A stretch of DNA of 40,751 nucleotides from Vampirovibrionales bacterium (lineage in GTDB: Bacteria > Cyanobacteriota > Vampirovibrionia > Vampirovibrionales > JAJTHC01), in the NCBI GenBank assembly GCA_947458095.1, contig CANGYO010000005.1, forward strand, positions 1 to 40,751. Direction: 5' to 3'. How positions within the stretch are numbered: the first letter of the stretch is position 1; every line of letters starts with the position of its first letter. Below the pieces are notes generated by a model, which was given only the letters and a program-made list of their open reading frames with translations, was not told the origin of the DNA and made no database searches. The translations under genes were made by a program, and so were the position numbers. Shown piece after piece: positions 7,839 to 15,557 of this stretch.

Positions 7839-8316
7839 ATGGGATTCATCCCGATACAAGATGAACAAATGGCCATCTACAAAAACCTCGCTCAAGCGTA
7901 TGAAGCCGAGTTTTCACCCTTAACAGGCACCCTGCCTCATGCGGATGGACTCTACCCATTGTCTACACAGATCGATGAAGCGCATCAAGGATTTTTGTAT
8001 TATGACGGTGATATTCCTGTGGGCTTTGTGGTGGCTCATATCGGGGAAAGCCCCTTTGATGTCTGCGAATTTTTATGTGTTGCCTTCGCATCGTCAACAA
8101 AAAATAGGACGTGATATGGCGTTTTTCATCTTTGACACGTTTAAAGGCACTTGGCAAGTCAAGCAGATAGAGGGAGCCACACACGCCAAAGCCTTTTGGC
8201 AAAAGACGATTAATGACTACACCTACGGCGACTTTCACGAAGAAACGTACGTCGACAACAAATGGGGTATTGTGACACGGCAAATCCTAAAATCTCGTCT
8301 CTCTCGTGATTTTTAA
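7839..8316 (+). pseudogene. GNAT-family acetyltransferase, frameshifted
   Basis: The first frame starts at ATG 7839 after AGAGG and reads a GNAT N-terminal half (FLYYDGDIPVGFVVAHIGE, FDVCEF). It goes out of frame at a run of five T (8070-8074). The second half (NFYVLPSHRQQKIGRDMAFF ... ATHAKAFWQKTI, ending SRLSRDF at 8316) continues in the +1 frame and carries the acetyl-CoA binding P-loop region (QQKIGRDM). Deleting one T joins them as CEFYVLP, a typical GNAT beta4-alpha3 junction, giving about 158 residues. So one extra T is the only lesion. It may be a true mutation, a slipping homopolymer or a base-calling error. Substrate unknown. Confidence 0.8.
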
Positions 8317-8327
8317 TGGAAACTTAA

Positions 8328-8366
8328 AAACAAAAACACCGCCGAAAACGACGGTGTTCTTTGTTT
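8328..8366. terminator. Bidirectional terminator between the GNAT gene and HU
   Basis: AACACCG (8335-8341) pairs with CGGTGTT (8352-8358), extended by AAACAAA/TTTGTTT with one bulge. A-rich and T-rich flanks would serve both convergent genes. Confidence 0.75.
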
Positions 8367-8381
8367 AGCGAAAAGAAGTGA

Positions 8382-8702
8382 CTACTTCTTTTTAGCCAAT
8401 ACTTTTTTTACTGTTTTAGCCGCGTTGCCAGCCACTAAATCTTTGAACTTTTTACCAGCGGTGAAAGCAGGAACTTTTTTCGCAGCAATTTTGATTTCAG
8501 CACCTGTTTGAGGGTTACGACCTGTGCGTTCTGCACGTTCACGAGGTTCAAACGTACCGAAACCAACTAAAGTTACTTTGTTGTCTTGAGCAACAGAAGA
8601 TTCAATCGATTCTAAGATAGCAGCCAAAATTTCAGAAACTTGCTTTTGAGAAGCGTTCGTTTTTTTAGACACGGATTGTACGAGTTCTTCTTTATTTACC
8701 AT
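8382..8702 (-). CDS. hup: DNA-binding protein HU
   Basis: This histone-like protein binds and bends DNA without strong sequence specificity. It has 106 residues. The HU/IHF fold is complete: the dimer core (VNKEELVQSVSKKTNASQKQVSEIL), the signature GFGTFEPRERAERTGRNPQTG leading into the DNA-binding beta arm, and KKVPAFTAGKKFKDLV. A Lys-rich tail (KTVKKVLAKKK) extends it by about 15 residues beyond the usual 90. The ribosome binding site is AGGAGA. A long leader of about 140 bases contains two inverted repeats. The first (around 8766-8792) resembles an end of the dispersed hairpin element found elsewhere in the window. Confidence 0.95.
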   Translation of the reverse strand: MVNKEELVQSVSKKTNASQKQVSEILAAILESIESSVAQDNKVTLVGFGTFEPRERAERTGRNPQTGAEIKIAAKKVPAFTAGKKFKDLVAGNAAKTVKKVLAKKK

Positions 8703-8765
8703 GGTAAATCTCCTAAATAATCATGAAAAGGGTTACATACTGAATGTGGTTTCCCACATATAACC

Positions 8766-8792
8766 ATCTTTACAGAAAACTCTAAAGACGGC
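8766..8792 (-). repeat. Solo end-like fragment of the dispersed hairpin element in the HU leader
   Basis: Plus-strand TTACAGAAAACTCTAAAGA closely matches the right terminal repeat at 38822-38841 (TACAGGAAATTCTAAAGATG). It can fold as a 9-bp hairpin (CCGTCTTTA/TAAAGATGG) in the HU transcript. It may be a relic of the element or a coincidental stem. Confidence 0.35.
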
Positions 8793-8845
8793 TATGAAAG
8801 ATAAAACGACCCCTGAACAGTTGAGTATTTAGGGGCTGTACGCCT

Positions 8846-8851
8846 ATTATA
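8846..8851 (-). promoter_or_regulatory. -10 box for HU
   Basis: On the minus strand TATAAT stands about 144 bases before the HU start. The region 17 bases further upstream (TGCCAA) is a poor -35 box. Confidence 0.4.
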
Positions 8852-8883
8852 CACATGTTTCGCTTTTTTTGGCACGCTTTTTC

Positions 8884-9552
8884 TTAAATTTGTTCAGTTT
8901 TTTTGTTTTTTTCCACCCAATTGAGGATATTTCGCTGTTTTTGTCGTGCAATTGCTAAACTACCTGTAGGAACCGTCTCTGTAATGGTGCTACTTGCCGC
9001 TACTGCGGCTCCTGATTCTACCGTCACAGGGGCAATTAAAACGCTGTTGGCTCCCACCGTGGCGTGATCGCCAATGACCGTTTTCGACTTTTCGCCTGTG
9101 TACGGATTGAAATTGGCTGTAATCGTCCCCGCCCCGATGTTGACATTAGCACCCACAGACGCGTCCCCCACATAAGAAAGATGGGACACAAAGCTATTTT
9201 CACCGATGCTAGCATTCTTGGTTTCCACAAAGTTACCGATCTTCACATGCTTCGCAATCACAGAACCGGGACGCAAATGAGCAAAAGGCCCTATAAAGCA
9301 ATGCTCTCCCACCACAGCGTCTTCCAAAAAGCTATGGCGGACTTCGGTATTTTCCCCAATCACGGTTTTGCCTATTAAGGTTGTAAAAGGTAAAATCTTC
9401 GCCCCCGCCTTAATCACCACGCCTTTGCCGATAAAACAGTAAGGAAAAATCTCAACGCCTTCTTCAATTTCAACCCCTTCTTCCACAACCGCTCCTTTAT
9501 GAATGGTGGCATGTGGGTAAATCGACATCAATACATCACAGAGATTCGTCAT
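8884..9552 (-). CDS. Stand-alone glucosamine-1-phosphate N-acetyltransferase (GlmU C-terminal domain)
   Basis: This 222-residue left-handed beta-helix protein matches the acetyltransferase half of GlmU: HLRPGS, VKIGNFVETKNA, the catalytic-His motif HLSYVGD, VNIGAGTITANFN, KSKTVIGD and SLAIARQ. That half acetylates glucosamine-1-phosphate on the way to UDP-GlcNAc. The N-terminal uridylyltransferase (LAAGxGTRM) is absent, with no trace upstream, because the gene starts inside the end of lpxA. ATG 9552 is chosen because AAGGAG lies 9 bases upstream. It overlaps lpxA by 17 bases, implying translational coupling. It could supply GlcNAc for lipid A, or acetylate another amino-sugar phosphate. Confidence 0.85.
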   Translation of the reverse strand: MTNLCDVLMSIYPHATIHKGAVVEEGVEIEEGVEIFPYCFIGKGVVIKAGAKILPFTTLIGKTVIGENTEVRHSFLEDAVVGEHCFIGPFAHLRPGSVIAKHVKIGNFVETKNASIGENSFVSHLSYVGDASVGANVNIGAGTITANFNPYTGEKSKTVIGDHATVGANSVLIAPVTVESGAAVAASSTITETVPTGSLAIARQKQRNILNWVEKNKKTEQI

Positions 9553-10408
9553 TTAAGGTGTCTCCTTCTGAATTAAGTAGGGCTTTTCTAACAATCGTTT
9601 TTTCTTTGATATTGCAAATGCCTCGCTTGTCGGCATTCGCCACAAAGTCAATTAAATGTTGCACTGCAGGATTATTAGACGTATTTGCTTCTCTTGCTTT
9701 TTGAAGCCGTTCTTTCAAAAGACCTTTTTCATAGAACAAGTGTTTGTACGCCCGTTTAATGACGGTGCGGGTTTCCGCATCAAAGCCATTGCGACGCAAA
9801 CCCACGATGTTAATCCCGTTGATTTGAGCATCTTCGGCTCCAAAGATGAGGGCATACGGTGGAATGTTCTTACGAATGCCTGAACAGCCACCCACCATGG
9901 CATAACTGGCGATATGCACACCCTGATGACACGCCACGAGTCCGCCAATAACGATGTAATCGTCCATAATGACATGCCCTGCAATTTGGACGGCATTTGC
10001 CACCGTATTATGACTACCAATGGTACTATTATGCCCAATGTGGGCGTACGCCATAATATAGTTATGATTGCCCATGGTTGTGGCAAGCCCTTCGCCTGTG
10101 GCACGATGCAGACTGCTGAACTCTCGAAAGGTGTTGTGATCGCCAATACGCAACCACGATGTTTCGCCTTTGTATTTGACATCTTGCGGATCGCCCCCTA
10201 GCACGGCATTACTATGTACAACATTGCCTTTGCCTAGTGTTGTATGGCTCACCAAGCTGGCGTGGTGATGCAAGACACTCGCTTCACCCACTTCACAATG
10301 CGGACCAACAAAGCAGTAGGCGCCTATTTCTGCGGTGGGATGCACCGTTGCCGTTTCATCAATAAAAGCGGTGGGATGAATCAGTGAGGTAGGAGTTTGG
10401 ATTGTCAT
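9536..10408 (-). CDS. lpxA: UDP-N-acetylglucosamine acyltransferase
   Basis: LpxA attaches a hydroxyacyl chain from acyl carrier protein to UDP-GlcNAc, the first step of lipid A synthesis. The 290 residues show hexapeptide repeats from IHPTAFIDETATVHPTAEIG onward, the GDPQD motif, the catalytic His in MAYAHIGHN, NAVQIAGHV, and the C-terminal helical bundle starting GLRRNGF. The C-terminus is about 25 residues longer than typical LpxA. The usual partners lpxC, fabZ, lpxD and lpxB are not adjacent; instead a GlmU-like acetyltransferase overlaps it. The ribosome binding site is AAGGA. The gene implies an outer membrane with lipid A. Confidence 0.95.
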   Translation of the reverse strand: MTIQTPTSLIHPTAFIDETATVHPTAEIGAYCFVGPHCEVGEASVLHHHASLVSHTTLGKGNVVHSNAVLGGDPQDVKYKGETSWLRIGDHNTFREFSSLHRATGEGLATTMGNHNYIMAYAHIGHNSTIGSHNTVANAVQIAGHVIMDDYIVIGGLVACHQGVHIASYAMVGGCSGIRKNIPPYALIFGAEDAQINGINIVGLRRNGFDAETRTVIKRAYKHLFYEKGLLKERLQKAREANTSNNPAVQHLIDFVANADKRGICNIKEKTIVRKALLNSEGDTLNDESL

Positions 10409-10917
10409 ATTGCTTGTCCTTTTTATTTGTTTTGGTAAAGAATCTGTTTTTAGTATACGCCAAAAAATAAACGCTACACATTTACAGGCGCACTCTTAAC
10501 GTCTTCTTTATATATAGAAAGGGTAATCGTCATTGCGAACGTATGTGATACCCATTCATAGTTTGAAAAGCGTATAGGTGTATTCTAGGAGCCTAGACTC
10601 GCAGATGTGTGATACCATTTAAACGAGTGAATAGCGTGTTAGGCTATTCTAGGAGCCTATATTTTTTTGTGAGGGCGTGTACACAGACGTACATAACAGA
10701 ACAAAAAAATCGTAGCGACAACGAAGAGACAACACGACATTTAATCGTTTAATTGGTATGAGGTGTACATAAACGTACATAAGCACATCGAGAATCGTAG
10801 CGACAACGAAGACGCCAGACGCTATTTAAAATAGGAATGGGTATGAAGCAATCTGTACACAACTTTTGGGGTCTCTACAGATTGCCACGCTTCGCTCGCA
10901 ATGACGGCTTTCTTTCT
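10409..10917. repeat. 509-base gene-free gap filled with nested repeats
   Basis: No gene is seen. The outer layer is an inverted pair of the GTCATTGCGA type (about 10532-10550 and 10845-10908, the latter with GAAGCAATCTG ... CAGATTGCCACG). Inside lie two copies of TATTCTAGGAGCCTA (10581-10595, 10646-10660) and two of ATCGTAGCGACAACGAAGA (about 10709-10728 and 10794-10812). These are parts of the dispersed hairpin element. Confidence 0.8.
10640..10735 (+). repeat. Dispersed hairpin element, divergent copy
   Basis: This copy has the same layout as those at 12.3 and 38.7 kb: a TAGGCT/AGCCTA hairpin, an outer TTTTTTTGT/ACAAAAAAA stem, an inner GTAC/GTAC stem around ACAGAC, then CGTAGCGACAA. Stem positions that differ from the other copies differ on both strands, so pairing is kept. 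A further partial copy (GTACATAAACGTACAT and CGTAGCGACAA) follows at about 10760-10812. Confidence 0.65.
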
Positions 10918-12192
10918 TTACACGATCACAAATGCGTCTAACGCAGACGTCTGAAGGGATTCGTCATAAGTTGCCCCCACCCATAGCTCAAGCAAAGGCT
11001 CCCCAGCTTGAACGGCATCGCCTTCAGCGTGATGCAAAATCACGCCCACGCCGTAATCGAGGGCATCGGTCTTCACCGTGCGACCGCCCCCTAAAGCCTT
11101 GACGACCTTGGCGATCCCCATGGCGTCAATGGATTGTATCACGCCTGTGTGTGGACTCGTTACCGTGAGCTTACGCAAGGGTTGAGCCAGCAAACTCGTA
11201 TCGCTTAAGCTTGTCACATCGCCCCCTTGAGCCTCAATCCATGCTTGAAAGCGTGCAAAGGCGGAACCGTCTCGCAATAAGCCTTGCACATAAGCCGTCG
11301 CCGTTTCAAGGGATTCATAACGTTTGGCTGCCACCAACGCCATCGCCGTAAGCTTGACGGCTAAGGCTTCCAAATCGAGGCTGGCTCCTGTTGCTTTGCC
11401 TTGTAAAACCTCAATCGCTTCAATGACTTCCACCGTGTGACCAATGGCTTTGCCTAAGGGAGCATTCATCGGCGAAATTGTGGTTTCAACGGCTTTGCCA
11501 AAGCGTGTGCCGATTGTTCGACACAAACTAGCAAGGGCTTCCGCGTCTTGAGGGGATTTCATAAAGGCCCCCTTGCCTGCCTTAATATCGAGTACGATGA
11601 CATCCGCACCCGCCGCGATTTTTTTGGACATCACCGAAGCGGCAATCAGCGAAAGATTGTCGACAGTGGCGGTCACGTCTCTTAAGGCGTAAAAGACGCC
11701 GTCGGCAGGGGTGAGCTGGGGTGTTTGAGATGACAACGCCAGCCCGATGCGTTGAATCTGCTCCACAAACGTCGTTTCGCTCAATTCCACTTGGAAATGA
11801 GGAATGGCTTCTAGCTTGTCAATGGTTCCGCCCGTAAAGCCCAAGCCTCTGCCTGAGAGTTTAGCCACTTTCAAGCCTGCCGCCGCCATAAGAGGAGCCA
11901 CAATCAAGGTGGTTTTATCGCCCACACCACCTGTGGAATGCTTGTCCACCGTGATGCCTTCAATGCCCATGCCGTGTAGGTCTAACACGTCTCCGCTTTC
12001 GACAAAGGCTTTGGTGAGGAAAAAGGTTTCATCGTCGTTTAAGCCGTTTAAGCAGACCGCCATCAACCACGCCGAAAGCTGATAGTCTTTCATTGTCCCG
12101 CTCATCACGGCTTGCACGAGTGCGTCGATTTCAGTTTGGCTGTGGGCTTGCCCTTGCTTTTTCTGCTCGATCCAAACGGTGGGGTTTGTCAT
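10918..12192 (-). CDS. pdp: Pyrimidine-nucleoside (thymidine) phosphorylase
   Basis: The enzyme splits thymidine, uridine or deoxyuridine with phosphate into base and (deoxy)ribose-1-phosphate for pyrimidine salvage. The 424-residue length is typical. Seen are the phosphate-binding KHSTGGVGDKTTL, the family signature KLSGRGLGFTGGTIDKLE, the substrate-site LRDVTATVD, SLIAASVMSKKIAAG and DIKAGKGAFM, and the C-terminal alpha/beta domain. Whether it is strictly thymidine-specific (deoA) or broad (pdp) is not decided by these motifs. It is monocistronic, with a good promoter (12223-12251) and AAGGAG upstream of the start. Confidence 0.92.
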   Translation of the reverse strand: MTNPTVWIEQKKQGQAHSQTEIDALVQAVMSGTMKDYQLSAWLMAVCLNGLNDDETFFLTKAFVESGDVLDLHGMGIEGITVDKHSTGGVGDKTTLIVAPLMAAAGLKVAKLSGRGLGFTGGTIDKLEAIPHFQVELSETTFVEQIQRIGLALSSQTPQLTPADGVFYALRDVTATVDNLSLIAASVMSKKIAAGADVIVLDIKAGKGAFMKSPQDAEALASLCRTIGTRFGKAVETTISPMNAPLGKAIGHTVEVIEAIEVLQGKATGASLDLEALAVKLTAMALVAAKRYESLETATAYVQGLLRDGSAFARFQAWIEAQGGDVTSLSDTSLLAQPLRKLTVTSPHTGVIQSIDAMGIAKVVKALGGGRTVKTDALDYGVGVILHHAEGDAVQAGEPLLELWVGATYDESLQTSALDAFVIV

Positions 12193-12222
12193 GGTTTAGC
12201 GTCTCCTTGGGTGAATGTTTTG

Positions 12223-12251
12223 ATTATACGCAAAACATTAGGCTCACTCAA
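12223..12251 (-). promoter_or_regulatory. Sigma-70-type promoter for the nucleoside phosphorylase
   Basis: On the minus strand TTGAGT and TATAAT are separated by exactly 17 bases. The start codon lies about 30 bases downstream. Confidence 0.7.
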
Positions 12252-12296
12252 GTTTTGGAATCAAGACGAGCATAAGAGAGAATAGAGCGTTTAAAT

Positions 12297-12448
12297 GGTA
12301 TAGTATTTTTGAATAATTTCCCCTATAGTGTCTATACTTTGTCGCTACGATTATTTTGTTCAGTCATGTAGGTCTATCTACACTTCTTCACAAAATAATC
12401 TAGGCTCCTCGTCTAGCCTAAGTACGGAAAACTCTTTAAAACACTATA
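12297..12448 (-). repeat. Dispersed hairpin element, full copy
   Basis: Read on the minus strand it matches the copy at 38702-38841: TAGGCT-AGACGAGG-AGCCTA hairpin, TTATTTTGTGA, GTGTAG-ATAGAC-CTACAT, GAACAAAATAA, CGTAGCGACAAAGTATAGAC. Imperfect terminal inverted repeats (TACGGAAAACTCTTTAAAA at one end, TATAGGGGAAATTATTCAAA for the other) bound it. It fills the gap between LemA and the phosphorylase. Confidence 0.75.
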
Positions 12449-12457
12449 TAAGCAAGC

Positions 12458-13018
12458 TTAGTCTTCAAGTTTGATTTCATCCGCTTTTTTGGAATTGAAA
12501 GCCTCTTGCGTACGTTCACTGGTGACAATACCGTATTTGTCTAAATCAATGTGCGGAAAATTAAACACGCTCGCCACCATGCTACTGGGGAAAAGCGAAA
12601 GCTTCGTCGTGTACAAACGTTTTTTGTCGATTAAAAGCTTCTGATTCTCTTCAAAAGAATCACGCCCTGCTTCGACGGTTTCTTGAATACGTTTGTACAA
12701 AGAAGCGTCAATGTTCGGATTCTGCTCCTTCAAGAACTGAAACACGGCTTGAGATCCCTTGTCGCCGTAACGCCCTTCGATCGCACTTTTGTAGACTTTT
12801 TCCGTATCTTTGGCGTACAACGCCGACACTTGCACCGATTCTTTAAACTTCTTCCACATATTGTCGTAATTGTTTTGATTCTGCTCGTATTGAGCAATCA
12901 CGCCTTTTTCAAGGCTCACAAAACTGTTGTAGGTTTGAATCGTTGAACCCACTAGCACAACGCCTAGAATCAACGTCAATGCGAAGGTGGCAATAATCCA
13001 TTTTACATAAGCTTTCAT
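12458..13018 (-). CDS. lemA: LemA family protein
   Basis: The product has 186 residues from ATG 13018, with GGAG 8 bases upstream; an earlier ATG at 13033 has no site. One N-terminal membrane helix (about residues 5-25) is followed by the LemA helical domain: STIQTYNSFVSLEKGV, the QNQNNYDNMWKKFKES block and the C-terminal SLFPSSMVASVFNFP. LemA proteins are membrane-anchored, of unknown biochemical role, and often sit beside membrane proteases. This sequence is closest in feel to the variant with NNYDNMWKK also found in phages. It is the last gene of a five-gene operon with a Cys-rich membrane protein and an M48 protease. Confidence 0.9.
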   Translation of the reverse strand: MKAYVKWIIATFALTLILGVVLVGSTIQTYNSFVSLEKGVIAQYEQNQNNYDNMWKKFKESVQVSALYAKDTEKVYKSAIEGRYGDKGSQAVFQFLKEQNPNIDASLYKRIQETVEAGRDSFEENQKLLIDKKRLYTTKLSLFPSSMVASVFNFPHIDLDKYGIVTSERTQEAFNSKKADEIKLED

Positions 13019-13075
13019 TTTAGGGTACTCCATTATTTTGTCTGTTAGGGTTACTTGATTTATTATATACGAGAT

Positions 13076-14137
13076 TTAATCAAAGTCATTCTTTCTAAAT
13101 GCTTTTCTTAAAGGAAACACTTCCACATGGTGAAAAAAGAATCCCATACCCACCGAAACCAATAAGCTAATAACAGCCCCTAAAATCCATTGAAGTAAAG
13201 TGGGTTTAAACGATTCCTGTAGGTACTTAAAGTCGCTCATTTCTCTAATTTTATAGTGGGCTAAAATGGTGTTTCGTATTTTGGGAAACAATTGGGCATC
13301 TGTTTTTTGATGATCCTGAATCACATTTCGCAATTTCACCTTAAAATCAGGATAGCTCAAGCCAATGACATCCACCCATTGAACAGCCTCTTTTTTCACA
13401 CCAGCGACGATGATAATATCGTTTTGCTTGCCCCCTTCCCACGCCCGTTGTAACTGTTTGGCATAATTCTTAGGTTTAGAGGTCGTATATAAAATCACAT
13501 TCGCTTTGGTACGAGGTCCAATATCCGCATTCAGTTCCGTTAAAAGCTTATTGGCTTGAGCCGTATTTTTAATCGAATCCCCCAAAAAACGGTCGAGCTT
13601 ATATTCGTCATAAAGTTTATTGGGGTAAGGAATAAAATCCGCTTTATTGACGGTAGACGCATCATTGGCGAACAAGGAATCGGGATCGGCTTTGATATAG
13701 TTTTCATACGAAAAGAAGTGCGTCATGGGCGTACCCACCGTCAGCTTCGCCCAATGAGGTGGCGTGTAGATACCTTGCCTGTCGACAGGTTGAATATAAA
13801 TGCGTTTAGGCAAGTTCGTTTCGGCAAACCACACGACATCATAACCATGTTCATAACAGGTTTGACAAGAACGTCCCCCACGTCGTGAGCTTCTGCAATG
13901 GCATTGATACGAATGCTTACAATGTACACGATCGCTGGCTTTAGACACCATTCGACCTGTCACATATTCATTGTCTTGCAAACTACTAGACATGATTAAA
14001 AAGCACATCCCTAAAATAAGAAGTGTTTGCACCACAAATTGTGTGACGCATTCTCTCCAACAAATTTGCTTGGAAACCAACCAAAACCCCAGTAAAACGA
14101 GACTGGTGAGTACAAAATAAACCCCAAACATCAACAT
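13076..14137 (-). CDS. Cys-rich membrane protein with C-terminal TPM-like domain
   Basis: The product has 353 residues. Two N-terminal membrane helices (about 3-20 and 34-52) precede a probable metal-binding cluster, Cys73, 79, 81, 91 and 94 with His72, 75, 80 and 97 (CX5CXCX9CX2C). Then come YENYIKADPDSLF, a long soluble domain (NDIIIVAGVKKEAVQWVDVI, VKLRNVIQDH) reminiscent of TPM/repair-type alpha-beta domains, and a last membrane helix (about 315-335). From memory, similar proteins with a CxHSYxCxCR cluster occur in phages and proteobacteria next to LemA. That resemblance is recollection and needs a search. It lies six bases after the M48 gene and before LemA. Confidence 0.7.
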   Translation of the reverse strand: MLMFGVYFVLTSLVLLGFWLVSKQICWRECVTQFVVQTLLILGMCFLIMSSSLQDNEYVTGRMVSKASDRVHCKHSYQCHCRSSRRGGRSCQTCYEHGYDVVWFAETNLPKRIYIQPVDRQGIYTPPHWAKLTVGTPMTHFFSYENYIKADPDSLFANDASTVNKADFIPYPNKLYDEYKLDRFLGDSIKNTAQANKLLTELNADIGPRTKANVILYTTSKPKNYAKQLQRAWEGGKQNDIIIVAGVKKEAVQWVDVIGLSYPDFKVKLRNVIQDHQKTDAQLFPKIRNTILAHYKIREMSDFKYLQESFKPTLLQWILGAVISLLVSVGMGFFFHHVEVFPLRKAFRKNDFD

Positions 14138-14143
14138 TTAAAC

Positions 14144-14962
14144 TTATTTCCCCTGTGTCAACGCGTCTATTTGAGCAATCCGAGCCGCATCAGGCGGGTG
14201 CGTACGAAGGAACTCGGGTGTTTTGACGTTCTTCGTGCCTTTTTCAAGCAATTGAAAGACCTTCACCCCTGCATGAGCATCATAGTTCGACGCCTGCAAC
14301 AACATCACCGCATAGCGATCCGCCTCCAGCTCTTTGGCTTGACTATGTTGCATAGAAGACACATTCAACAAGCTGATAATGGATCCCGAAAGTTGAGGAA
14401 AGGCAATCGCCGCAGGCATCAATAAGGTGGCGTAAATCACGCTTTTGCCCATGGCTTGAATCGCATGACGATGGTACACATGCCCCATTTCATGAGCGAG
14501 TACAAAGCGACGGGCATCAATGTCGTCGAGCTGACGCATTAAGCCTTCATACAACACGATTTTTCCACCAGGTAAGGCATAGGCGTTAATGGTTTCCCCC
14601 AAGCCTTTATAGACTTGCATGTTTACCAAAGCAGGGCTAGGCAAGTGAGTTTTAAGATCTTTGAGCATCGCATCATAATCAGCATCACAGGCAATTTCAT
14701 GTTTCTTGGTTTGTTGTTTGATGTATTCTTCCCCAATAGGGGTGAGCCATTGTTCCGATTCAGGGGGCAGGTAAGGCACCATATACGCCACCCCTTCGGT
14801 TAAGACCCAAAACAAAATCGCTACCCCAAACACAATGCTCAACACATATTTCGCAAACATCCACAAGGCAGATTCTGGCGTGGCGTTAATCGATTCAGGC
14901 ATCGCTCGATACGTCGTTTTATTACGAGGCATATTAGGCTGAAGTGGAATATGTTCACTCAT
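14144..14962 (-). CDS. Membrane-anchored M48-family zinc metalloprotease
   Basis: The product has 272 residues. One membrane helix (about 33-58) is followed by a peptidase M48 domain: NAYALPGGKIVLYEGLM, the zinc site LAHEMGHVYHRH (about 153-164) with catalytic Glu, the third ligand in ELEADRYAVMLL (about 210), and THPPDAARIAQID near the end. M48 proteases (BepA, LoiP, HtpX relatives) act in envelope protein quality control. This one has an N-terminal anchor instead of a lipoprotein signal, and its orientation is not clear. The start overlaps the stop of the membrane YbjQ gene by four bases (ATGA), so the two are coupled. Confidence 0.92.
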   Translation of the reverse strand: MSEHIPLQPNMPRNKTTYRAMPESINATPESALWMFAKYVLSIVFGVAILFWVLTEGVAYMVPYLPPESEQWLTPIGEEYIKQQTKKHEIACDADYDAMLKDLKTHLPSPALVNMQVYKGLGETINAYALPGGKIVLYEGLMRQLDDIDARRFVLAHEMGHVYHRHAIQAMGKSVIYATLLMPAAIAFPQLSGSIISLLNVSSMQHSQAKELEADRYAVMLLQASNYDAHAGVKVFQLLEKGTKNVKTPEFLRTHPPDAARIAQIDALTQGK

Positions 14963-15510
14963 AAGATGATGTCCTGATCAGGAAAGCGAATCGCCTCTTC
15001 TGAACTTTGTGGAAACGAAGACTTCTTCAGCCGTATCGCCGTACCATAAGCATACACCGCCAAAGGACGAATCGGCATATTGGGAATGGACGGCTGCATG
15101 GTATCTAATTGCAAGCGTGTATTGACGATAATATCCGCCATGGGTGCCGATTCCTTCATTCTTAAAATCGCTTCTCGTCTGGCTCTATCTACAATGCTTT
15201 CATACGACTTCACTTTACCACCGAGTACATCAAAAATCCCACTTAAAAAATAACGAAAGTAATCAGGCGTAATCACGACTGAACCCACCACCATACGAGC
15301 CGATTCGATTTGATCCCAGTGAGATTCAGGCACAAAAGACTTCAATTTCATCGTAACCGCAGGCAATTTAAAGAAAAAGGCTTCTCGTTCTTGAATCGAA
15401 CGTAAGTGGTTGCGTTGAAAGAGCGTCCCTACAATGTAGCCCACAATTAACAAAGCCGACCCCACGACCAATTCATGATTTTGCAAATACGCCGTGACTA
15501 AACCATTCAT
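14959..15510 (-). CDS. Membrane-anchored YbjQ-like (UPF0145) protein
   Basis: The product has 183 residues. An N-terminal membrane helix (about 14-31, VGSALLIVGYIVGTLF) is joined to a YbjQ-type domain (VVGSVVITPDYFRYFLSGIF, YESIVDRARREAILRM, ADIIVNTRL, VYAYGTAI). YbjQ domains form small pentameric beta-alpha assemblies; a heavy-metal role has been proposed for the family but is not established. The neighbouring gene encodes a soluble version of the same domain, so the pair arose by duplication and one copy gained a membrane anchor. Confidence 0.8.
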   Translation of the reverse strand: MNGLVTAYLQNHELVVGSALLIVGYIVGTLFQRNHLRSIQEREAFFFKLPAVTMKLKSFVPESHWDQIESARMVVGSVVITPDYFRYFLSGIFDVLGGKVKSYESIVDRARREAILRMKESAPMADIIVNTRLQLDTMQPSIPNMPIRPLAVYAYGTAIRLKKSSFPQSSEEAIRFPDQDIIL

Positions 15511-15557
15511 AAGGGCATTCTCTCTATCTTTCTAAATGACTTAACAATAGCTTAGCA

